From contig OX638371.1 in the NCBI GenBank assembly GCA_951812925.1, positions 310,001 to 374,000 of the forward strand: DNA of 64,000 nt, read 5' to 3'. A model generated the notes under the pieces. That model made no database searches. It was not told the DNA's origin and worked only from the letters and a program-made list of their open reading frames with translations. Below, piece by piece: positions 34,901 to 46,900 of this stretch. The position numbers and the translations under genes were made by a program. Source of the DNA: Calliopum simillimum. Lineage: Eukaryota; Arthropoda; Insecta; Diptera; Lauxaniidae. Positions within the stretch are counted from its first letter, which is position 1; every line of letters starts with the position of its first letter.

Positions 34901-37900
34901 ACCTTGTGGGCCGAAATTAAGTAAATTCCAATATTTTCTATTGAATGCTTTTCAAGTACATTGATAACAATTAGATTTGATCAAATCTAATCGTATGTCT
35001 TATACTTGAGTCATAAATGTGGAAATGCTTACCTCTGCAACTTGAGTATTTATAAGACACCTTTTTAGTTTTCTTTCAAAACACGCCAAAAATGCGGTGT
35101 TTGTGTTTTTGCAAAAACAAAAAATTACAAATAATAGTACAAAGAATAAGCTTCAAAATGTATATATTAAGCTCAGTATTGAGAAAGAGCCATGGCTTTA
35201 AGTTGAAATACACACAGTTTTGCCCACCAGCAACCGTTTCATTATTATAAGACACATTATTCATATTACATTTACAACAACAAAACGAGTAAGCCACTGT
35301 AATTATTCATTAGAATAATAAAGGGAAGTAGCTACAATAATTTAGCCCCCTCTGTTTTTTCCAACATTGTTTCACCGAATTTAATGGTCGATGAACAAGT
35401 TTGGCCATATTTCAGGGAAAAGTGGTCGTAGTCGCATCATTATTGCAAATTTTTCAAAAAATTCTTAATGTTATGATGGAATTCGCTGTTTAGAAAGAAA
35501 ACCAATTCTTTCTCCACGCGATAAAGGCCAATTTGCAGAAAAGCAAGCAATTTCTTTTCAATATACGCCCTACTTGCTGCTTCTTGCAGCCAAAAATTGT
35601 GACAAATGCCTGTTTGGCGTACGTGACAGACATCAGCACATATTGTCCAAAGTGTGATTTAAAAAATGCTTCATCTTAAAAAAAATCCACAGTGCGGCGT
35701 CCGTTCTTTTTTACATAAAATACCTAAGAATCATGCTGAGACTCAGTAAGAAATTTTTACTTTAGAAACTACCATTTAACTTGATGTGAATTCTTAGAGG
35801 AAATAAGGAGTTCACATTTAGTTTGAAGCTAACTTTGTAAAGTAAAAATTTTCCAGCATGATATGTAATATGCAATAATGGTGCGACTACGACCACTTTT
35901 CCTTGAAATATGGCCAAACTTGTTCATCGACCAATAAATTCGGTGAAATAAAGCATTTTTAACGTTAGAAAAAAGAGGGGGCTGACTAACCTTCATTATT
36001 TTAATGAATGATTTCATTGGCTTACTCGTTTTGTTGTTGTAAATGTAAAATGAAAAAGATGTCTTATAATTATGAAACGGTTGCTAGTAGGCAAAACTGT
36101 GTATATTTCAACTTAAACATACTGCGCTTTGAAGCTTAATCTTTTTACTTTTATTTGTCATTTTTTGATTTTGCAAAAACACAAACACCGCATTTTTGGC
36201 GTGGTTTGAAAGAATACTAAAAAGTTCTTATAAATATGAAACGAACCTTACTTTTGAATTTATTAGTACAGAAATTACTTCATCGTATTTCAGTTTCTGC
36301 AAAATTCAAAAATTTTTTGAATTTCAACTTGGGAGTATATTTTTTATGTGTTGGCATAAGAACGTATTTTTATACTTAGCTATTGCGAGAATGAGTCCGT
36401 TAGCAAACGTAATATCGAAATTTGTTAAGAACACCAGTACTTTATGGTGACAATGCCAAACAAAGTTTACTGTTTTGACTTGAATTTGCTCACAATCGGG
36501 AACTTTGCCTTTTTTTTTAAGAAAATTAATACAAATTTCAGAAATTTTTGATTTCTTCCGTAAAATCTCTTGTTTGATGTACATTTCAGGGCGGATACTT
36601 GGACGGACTTCGATCTCATTTGGGTGGCTTAACACAACGTGTAAAGTCATGGTATTGGGGCCGACCTCTTGTAAGTGATATTTTGTTATCGTTAGTTTCT
36701 GTGTTTAAAATATAAATAAAATTTTTAGCATCTTACGGGCTATTTTCGACTTTAGATAAACAATTTTATATATTTCGTAGTTCAAATTCATTTGATTGAG
36801 TTAAAAGGTTTATGCTAATGTATTATTTGTAGATTTCGTTGTTAATTTTTTTTTTTTTTTTTGTTTATTAGAAGGCACTACTGCAGTAATATACATTGCA
36901 CACTATAATTACATAAAAATATAGATGCTTGTTCTATCTCCTCCAAACTATTTACACAAGTATTTAATTTAATGTTCGTATGGAAGGGTCGGAACAAAAC
37001 TTTGCTTTTATTTGAATTTACGTTTGTCAGTTAAAACAAAAACATATTGGTCATAATCACAACCATAAATGTACACATATTCAAAAGATTTTAGAGAACT
37101 TTGTTATTATAAAATGAATTGTTTTGGAGAATTTTAAGTTCTTGTTCCGGACCTATCTGTACAAGTTTTTAGCTGTATTGCAAATTTATTTTTAGAGCCA
37201 ATACAAATTTTTAACTTTTCAATAAATCCTCGTTTAGTACCCTATTACCAACTATATGGGCTTTATTGTTTATGACATTGTTTTTCTCAGTTCATTCCTA
37301 AACCTTCTATAAACACCGAAATCAATACCTCCTCCCTCTTCTACACCACAACCACTATCTTGGCAACTAAGGAACTAATTTGTACTCCATTAGGTTATGA
37401 AGCCTTAAATATTTGCACAAATATGATTATTCAAATGCAATTGAATAACAATAAATGTAAATGATAAAAATTGCTAGCAGAAAAACAAACTGGATAACGA
37501 CATTTCATTTCAAATGTGTCGCAACCGAAAGAAACCCAAGTTTTCTGAACCCTCAGATCTTAAACAATCTGGAAAGCAGTTTCATTCATTATTAAAACTA
37601 AAGAGAAAATTAAGTTTTGACTTCTCTAATAACTCTATCGCAAAATACAAAAAAAATAAAAAATTTCCTAAGCGTAATAAACATATCTGTGGCAACAAAC
37701 CAGAGTAGCTTAAGTTGATCTTTGATAACATTGCAAAGCAGCATGAGTTTTATGCTTATGAAACGAACTTAAACTGTTTTGCCTTCTGATCAAAGACCGA
37801 CTTAAGCTACTCTGGCTTGTTGCCACAGATATAAGTTTTTTTATATGTTGTTGCATTTATGTTAATTTTAATCTAATTTCTCATATGTTCTAAAAATATT

Positions 37901-40900
37901 AAAACAGCACCCAACTTTGCTTATCAAAATAAATGTTTTACATGTACATGTGTACATATGTATATATTTTAGCCACTTTTTTTTAAGCATATTTTACATA
38001 ATATGTATACATAAACTGGAGTCCTGAGGAATTTCCCAATTCAATATATTGATTATACCAAAAAACAGTCCATTCAAATCACAAGTATTCTAGACTATAA
38101 GGTAGTGCATTGATAGTATGTATAGTTACGAGAAACTTTGCCCGCAAAATGAGGTCTCTTTCCTAGAGCCGTCGCATATGTTTGAATATGTATCTGGACA
38201 TTGTATATCCACCCTTCTTATCGTAGTCGCATTCGACAAAAAATACAAAATTGATATTTTTAAACCAATTTTTGCTCACTTACTATATTATTGGTACAAA
38301 CCATGTGTAAACGATCAAGAAATTTGTTCATGGCATCCGATTTGGCTATAAATTGGCATAAGCAATAGTTTCAAATTCAAAAAAATTGTACTGAAAAATT
38401 GCGGCTAAAGCTACATTTTATTGTTTTTCTGGAGAACCACTGCAAGGCCCACTCCAATTTTTGGAGGACTGGTAAGTTACACTTGTAGCTTTTTTTACAA
38501 GAAAAATAAAAAATATTAAAAAGGACATATTTTGGGAAACTCAATTTAAATTTTTTTTTTTTCAGTGTACACTATATAAAAAAAAAAAAATGTTTGCTGG
38601 TTTTTATTTTAAAGCCTGTTTTAAGACAAATCATTTAACACCATAAAATTGAAAATTGGATAAATGCAACCGAAGTTATAGTTTCTCAAAAAAAACTAAC
38701 CTAAAAATTTCAAAGTCCCATATCTCCGCCATTTTTTTAAATTTTGAAAAAATATTTGGTAGTAATTTTTTCCACTATGCAACTATTGCTTATGCCAATT
38801 TATAGCCAAATCGGATGCCATAAAAAAAATCTTGATCGTTTTGAAATGGTTTGTACCTATTCTAACATTTATTTCCATTCGTATGATATCGAGCCCTAAC
38901 CGCAACAGTAGCGTATGCGACATTTTTTCGAAATTTTTTTTTTGATGCAAATATCTTCTAAAATGTCATTCTCATCTATATGCCAAATATTAAAACTGAA
39001 TTTTGTGTATTAACAAAGATATCGCACTTTCCATTATGTCGTAAGAGCCACATATGTTTTTTTGTTGACCGCAAAAAGAACGTAAGCACCTCAAAAACCA
39101 GAGAAGGAGGCGTTGCAGGTATGGAAAAGTATATATATTCCTCGTCAGAATCACTTTTTAAGTCGGTATAGCCATGTCCGTCTGTTTGGATGGATGCTTG
39201 TGTGCCCGTGGAAATATTATTCACGGGAAAACTTAGATAATTCGACGAAATTTTTTGAAGAGGGTCGTTGTAAAAGTTAGCTCGAAGGATTGAAAATGAA
39301 GCTTGAAGCCCCAGTCTTTTTCTTTGAATATCAGTTTGAATTATGTCGATATCTTTTTTTGTCTTAGAAATATCGTAAGCTGAAATATCAAAAAAACGTG
39401 GATTTTTCCATTTTTCACCTTTTCAGGTTAGAATAATTCGAAGAAAAAAAAATATATCGATATAATTTAAGTTGGGTTTTGAAGTAAAATAATAGGGCTT
39501 CAAGTTGTTTTTTAAGATTTTATGGCCAAAGATTTCCTTGTTTACCTCAAAAGAATAAAAAAAAATGTATTCTACTTTTCACAAAATGGATGGAAAATTA
39601 GTCTTTAGGCTAGGATTTCTCTCAAACCATTTTAGATATAGCAATTCTAAAACCAGATTCAGATTCAACATCAAAATTTACATTGAAAATGGTTTCTCTT
39701 GTTTTCGTCCGTTGCTAATTTTCTAAAAAAAACGTGAAAGTTCATTTCTTTTTAACAAAAAATTTAAAAAAAAAGTTGTTAAAAATACAATATCTCGTTA
39801 ACGCGATCAGTTAAAACATTCAAAAATAATATTTTTGAATTTACAAATAAACAGAAAACTAACTGCACACCCAGGTTTTAGTTAGTTTTTGTCAAACTTT
39901 TTTGTTTAATGCAGAAACAATGTGAAGACCATTTGGTAACCTAAATTCGACTCGGAAAATCGATTAGCTCGTTGACCGATTGAAAAAAAAAAAACTTTTT
40001 CTGTATATTTGGACCTCTATGAACAACTTTGCAAAAAAAAAGACCTGGAGTGGGACTACATCGGAGTAAAACCAAGTTCAAACGATGTATGTGTGTGATA
40101 TTTTGTAAGTTTTTAATACTAAATAGTACTGTGAATAACCCATATTACAGTCAATCTGACCGTTTTTGTGGGTTGGTACAATTTCAACCGCTCAAATTGT
40201 TACAAATTTCTTTCTGCGTTTTAAATAAATGTAATAAATGTATTCTTCAAAGGCAAAACCATGTAATTTCAGAAAACGTATGCGCCACATTTTAATTTCA
40301 ATCTTCGCCAAGAGTGACTGCGAAAATGTCGTATGCGCCATAAATGAGTGAAATATGCACAAAATCAATTTAAAAACGCGTCTATTATTTAGATGAGGTC
40401 TAATATAGACTACATTTAACGTTTTAAAAAAATCCGCCATGCATGTTCGAAAAAAAATGAAAAAAACTCTCTCCTGTAAAATTTGCTTTTTGTCGCATAC
40501 GCTACTGTTGCGGTTAGGGCTCGATATGTTATTTCGACCTGATTTTGCTTTGTTAAGCCTTTTTTTATAAAAACGTACAGTGAAATAATGACAGGTCACT
40601 GTAAACTCAATTATCACCTAAAAAGATGGGCTCGGTAGACGATGATTCCTGTAGACTCTGCTTAGAGGACTCTGCTTAGAGGACTCGGAAACAGCGGGGC
40701 AAGTACATAGTACATGTGAGACGCAGAGGAAGATACCTAGGTGCCGAGATTTTAAATCCAAAAGACTTAGGTAAAATTAATCCCACTGCAGTGACACGAT
40801 AGTCTAGAACTGTTCTAATAGGGAAAGAGGCTGCACAAAAGATCTTTAGGTCGCAGTGCAATCGAGAGTTTTTGAATTATAATAATAATAAGCCTTTTTT

Positions 40901-43900
40901 TTGGAATCACTGTTTTGTAGTCCCTGTGGAAATAAATCGATACCCTTTTGACACAAAATCGAAAACCACCGACTGCCACAGCAGTTCAACTATCCATCAG
41001 TTAACCAACTTCTATTGTGTCCTTTTTAATTTGTTACGAGTGAGACTACACTCAAATTGGTTTATACGTAGGCTGCTATATATATTTCTGGCCTAGTGCA
41101 ATCTGACATTTCCATTTTAAAGTTTGACATTTTTTAGCATAAACGTGCTCACAATGTTTTGATGTACAAGTGCTATTTGTTTTGTTTACAGTGAGTTAAG
41201 AAAATCATTTTTTCCATTGATAATTTAAGCGATTGATAAATCGAATGTATTGGAGTGAAACTAATGTGCAAGGATGCCTCTATCTCACAATATGCCACAT
41301 GACGATTTTGCATTATCAGTTCATGCACTGTATCGATGTTTTGTGGTACAACAGCTGATTTTGGACGACCTTCACGGAATTCGCCTTTGAGCGAGCGAGG
41401 GATGGTGCTTCATCGCCATACAAAGATTTAAGTTCATCGATGCACTCTTGTCGTGATAATCCACGTCGAAAGTTGTGCAAATTGATCGCACGAAAATGTT
41501 CACGAGTTACAATAATTCCATTTTTTTTTTGCCAAATTGATTTTTTCAAGTCACTGTAAACAACACAAATGATGGTCGTACGTCAAAACGTTCTGATTAC
41601 GTTTATGCTAAAAAATGTCAAACTTTCCAATGGAAATGTCAGATTGCACATGGCAGCACTAAGTGTTGCCTAGGCCAGAAATATATATAGCAGCCCACGT
41701 AGTGATAATGAATTCTTGCATTTACAAAACATTCAATTCAAATGCCTCCTCTTTCCTAAACATTCCTTGCACGTGCCCATCGTCGAGTCGAAGGCTGAGA
41801 ATGTGAGAATGCGCATCAATACACTTTGTACAATTCTTTTATAAGAATTATTCTCTGCACTTAAAATTCAAAAACTCTTGAACTTCAACAGGAGTTTACT
41901 AAACCACGGTGCTTGTGGGAGAATTTAAATCAAATTTTTATGTACCTCGGATTTTTTTGTAAATTCTTGTTATTCTATGCAAAAAATAAAATTATAGAGG
42001 TGGCGCTTTTTTAATAAAACGATAAAAATCGAAATTAAAGATAAATAAGTGGTTTTACGTAGTTAAATGGATTTTATTGATAATAATAAGTATAAAAAAA
42101 CAATACAATCAAATTTTTTTCCAGATTCTGTTTACTTATCGTTCAAATGATGTATAAAAATATTTCCACCCGTGACTCCTCAACTAAATTTTGAGATAAT
42201 CCCTTTTCCAATTGGGGCATTTTCCCATACAAAAAATAAAATTTTTTTTTTTAACTACAATAAACCAAAATCAAAATAACCACATTCAGTGGCGGATCTA
42301 AGTAATTTGCCGCCCTAGGCACTTATTTTTTCGCCGCCCCCCCCCCCCCCCTTCAAATTTTTTTTTTTTTATAGTACAAGAAGCTTGTAATAAAAACAAA
42401 TAAATAGGTTACATCAACGCTTTAATGATTTGTATGTTTAAATACATCGTTTATTCATGCATTAACAAATTTTTCGTCTAATTTTGTTAAGTGCAAATTG
42501 GTGAATAATATCCTCACAATCTAATTTAAGTAAAATATCTTTTTCTATTAATACAGTAAAGTTGTCAAAAAATGTATGAAGACCTAGAAAAAATTGCGCA
42601 CTGGAATTTTTTTTTTTGCTTAATGTTTTTAGGACCACTATAGAAGCTTAACGTCAAAAAGGTGACCTCCCCACCCTTGCGCATTAGCCGCCATCTTGAA
42701 ATATGTTTGATTCAATTTATCTCGTTTCCTGTTAGTCGGATAGAAAAAATTTTTAACAAAAATTAGGGGCAATGAAATTCTACGTTTTTTTGATTCGGGA
42801 CGCGATATCCATAAGTTGATATTTTGAGCGGTAGAGGCCGCCAAAGTTACAAAAAATCAGTTTTTTTTCCATTTGCACCCACTGGGTGTTGATTTTTCAA
42901 AAAGTTGTGCAAACCTAATTTTTAGCGTTTGCAAAACCAAGCAAAATATTGTTTAAATTAAGTCATTATCTCAATTGGTTCTCGAGTTATGTATGTATGT
43001 ATGTATTCTCCTTTAACTCCTAGGAGGAGCATAGGGCCAATAAGGTTCTCGAGTTATAGTACAGTAAAAATGTCCTAAAATGTACGTAAAAATGTAAAAA
43101 GACCCAGAAAAAATTGCGCACTGCAATTTTTTTTTGCCTAGTGTTTTTAGGACCTCTCTAGAGGCCTAAAACCAAACAGGTGACCTCGTCCCCTCTGCGC
43201 TTCAGCCGCCATCTGGAAATGGTTTTGATTCGATTTATCTCGTTTCCTATTGGTCGCATAGAAAAAAATTACGGGCAATAAAATTTTACGTATTTTTGAT
43301 CTGGGACGCAGTATCCATAAGTTGATATTCTGAGCGGTATAGGCCGCCAAAGTTTACAAAAAATCGGTTTTTTCCCATTTTGACCCACTGGGTGTTAATT
43401 TTTCAAAATGTTGGGACCACTAAATTTTTAGCTCTTGTAAAAACAAGCAAAATAGATTTTAAATAAAATGATTATCTCAATTGGTTCTCGAGTTATTACA
43501 AGTTAAAAATAAAATGCGTGAAAAGATTTTTTCTTTATGTTTTTTATCTGAACATTGATCACATAATTCTTAATTACTCGAGAACCAATTGAGATAATCA
43601 CTTCATTTGAACAATATTTTGCTTGTTTTGCAAACGCTACAAATTATGTTTGCACAACTTTTTGAAAAATCAACACCCAGTGGGTGCAAATGGAAAAAAA
43701 AACTGATTTTTTGTCCATTTTGCATTTGATAAGAGTTCTTGAGCTTATAGTCCTTTGGTCTTATAGAACAATATCTATTTCAATCACTCATTTTGCCGCC
43801 CTGGGCATTGAGTTAACTTGTCTTAAATATCTTATGTCTTCTTTTTTATCACTCCGTAAATTTGCCGCCCCCCCAAAATCTGCCGCCCTAGGCAGGTGCC

Positions 43901-46900
43901 TACTGGTGCCTTAGGGTTAATCCGCCACTGATCACATTCGATGTGTTTTGCGATGCTACACGCGAATCCGACCTCATAATTGCTTTATCGTGTATAGTTT
44001 TTGAGATATTCTAATCTAAAAACCGAAAAAAGTCGTTTTTTGCCATGTTTTGAAGCTATATAACTATGTAACATATCATTTATTCGTTAAATGTGGTTAA
44101 AATACTTGAAAGCCATGATCTTTTCCCTTAAAATCTTATTTAAATTATGTTTATATCTTCATGCTTCTAAGAGATATCGTAGACCGAAATATTGGCTAAA
44201 CGGGTTTTTTACACTTTTGTGTCTTTTTAGGTTAGGACATCTTTGAGGAAAAAAAAGATATCAACATAATTTAAATTAGGTTTTAAAGGCAAAGATCAGG
44301 ACTTTAAAGTTGCTTACCAGACTTAACGAAATTAAAATTTCTTTCACATTTTAAACATGTTCAACGAACCGACTACTTGTAAATTCAGCCGTTTGACACC
44401 CCGAGTGTTGTTGTTACGTGTATGCCATACGGCTTAATTTTAAAATGGTCGGTTCGTTAAACATGCTTAAAATGTGAAAGAAATTTTAGTTTCGTTAAAT
44501 CTGGTAAACAACTTAAAAGTCCTAATCTTTGCCTTTAAAACCTAATTAAAATTATGTTGATATCTTTTTTTTCCTTAAAGATGTCCTAACCTAAAAAGAC
44601 ACAAAAGTGCAAAAAACCCGTTTAGCCAATATTTCGGTCTACGATATCTCTTAGAAACATGAAGATATAAACATAATTTAAATTAGATTTTAAAGAAAAA
44701 GATCATGGCTTTCAAGTACTTTAACCACATTTAACGAATAAATGATATGTTACATAGTTATATAGCTTCAAAACATGGCAAAAAACTACTTTTTTCGGTT
44801 TTTAGATTAGAATATCTCAAAAACTATACACGATAGAGCAGTTATGAGGACGGATTCGCGTGTAGCATCGCAAAACACATCGATTGTGATTATTTTGATT
44901 TTGGTTTATTGTAGTTAAAAAAAAAATTTATTTTTTGTATGGGAAAATGCCCCAATTGGAAAAGGGATTATCTCAAAATTTAGTCGAGGAGTCACGGGTG
45001 GAAATATTTTTATACATCATTTGAACGATAAGTAAACAGAATCTGGAAAAAAATTTGATTGTATTGTTTTTTTATACTTATTATTATCAATAAAATCCAT
45101 TTAACTACGTAAAACCACTTATTTATCTTTAATTTCGATTTTTATCGTTTTATTAAAAAAGCGCCACCTCTATAATTTTATTTTTTGCATAGAATAACTT
45201 CTTTTGACATCTATAATAAGAATTTACAAAAAAATCCAAGGTACATAAAAATTTGATTTAAATTCTCCCACAAGCACCGTGAAACAAGAAGCAAAATTTT
45301 TAATGAAAATTCTGCCGTAAAATTATGAAAAGACGCAACTCGTTTTTCATAGTTTTGAGAAAATCGAAATTTTATTTTTATTCAGAAAAAGCAGCAACCT
45401 CTCTTTCTTAAAATATCTATTTAATTTTTCATCTTTTTTGTATGGAGTACTGCCTTTTATGACTTTAATTATGAAAAATATGAAAACAGGGTGTAATGTT
45501 TACACTTCTTTATTTGCAATTTGCGAGAGAAGTGGAAAACGTATAAAATTGGCGATTGGACTAAAATATAGATAAAAAATTGCTTAATCCGATGGGGAAA
45601 TAAAGTTTGAAAGGCCGTAACTTAAGTTGCGGCCTTATATTTTTTTATGGCAGAATTGTTTTTTATACTTTTCTTCACCAGAGTTCAGTTTCAAAATTAT
45701 TCATTTAATTGGAGATCAATCATTGGATTACGTTTCTCGTCAGTTAAGCATTCATTCTGATATTTAATCTAAGAGGCATAAAAAATGGTACGGACATTGA
45801 ACGGTGACAGACAATACTTATTTTATATATTAGGGGGCGTTTAAGTATTACATAACCATGCTTAGGGGAGGGTTCAATGTTCTCACTACTTTCTTATTTT
45901 ATGCTCATATAGGGGGTCTAAAATCATTGAAAGTCTGCTTACGTAATACTTGGGCACCCTCTTAAATTATTTGTCTATTTAAGTACTAGGATGTAATTTT
46001 TGCTATAAGTGTACAGAAAAGAAATATCAAAGATATAATAAAAATTCTAAAAGACCACGAAAAACTGTAAAATACAGGATCAAGTAATGAGGTTAGTGCA
46101 TCCTGGAGATTTTGTATTTGAGGTATTATCCAATCGTAATCATTGGTATTAAGAGCCCTGTTAAATTTTCTTTCAAATTAGGCTTAAACTTATTCGATCA
46201 GACCTAGCGTTCTCAAAATATGGATGATCAATACATTAAATTTTGTGTTTGAAAAATGTTACAATTTCACTATCGTCTTATATTAACTACAAAACCACAT
46301 TTTTCGCATTTTTATCCTGTTTTGCAAATATCGGCATTGATATCTAAGAAAAATTTGTTAGACTATAAGTACCTAAGATAATGTGGTGTAAAAAAGGTTC
46401 TTGTTGATGGGCACAGACTTTACTCTAGAACCGACTGATAAGGTATAATGGCAAAAGTGGTTGCAAAGTATGGTAAAAATGAGTTTTAGCGAAGTTAAAA
46501 ATCGTAACTGAATACCCTTTTTCATTTTATTTGTTGCCACGAACATAAACATTTATTTTTACGAATATTGATAAGATGTAATGTGCCTGACTTTTTATGT
46601 AATGTGGCAGACACAATGTTTTTGCTCTTAAATCAATTCCTCATAAGCTTAATTGACTATCATGAACGCAGAGAATATTCATCTTTCACTTCTAACACAT
46701 AAAAAATTGTAATCGATCCGTTTAGCTGAAGCCCAGAATTTTTCAAGAATGTATAGTATGTGTGCAACAAAAGTTACTTCCAAATTTCTGTAATGTTGCT
46801 GTCACGTTTTTCTGCTAATAACACGAAAACGACACAATTTGTTATAAACTTTTATTGGAAGGAAATGTGTATCTCGAGGAGCTTTATTATTTAACATAGA

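Larger units (their letters stand above)
41905..45281. repeat. Foldback of about 1.7 kb split by a hAT element
   Basis: CACGGTGCTTGTGGGAGAAT at the left pairs with the right end near 45262-45281. Inner arms GTAAACAGAATCTGG and CCAGATTCTGTTTAC also pair, as do the segments at 43955-44330 and 44490-44890. Removing 42287-43938 restores a continuous left arm. Confidence 0.85.

Noticed and set aside
42638..43350. Two related minus-strand proteins starting MAA.TAQNINLW
   Set aside because: They arise from direct repeats inside the hAT element and do not resemble a transposase.
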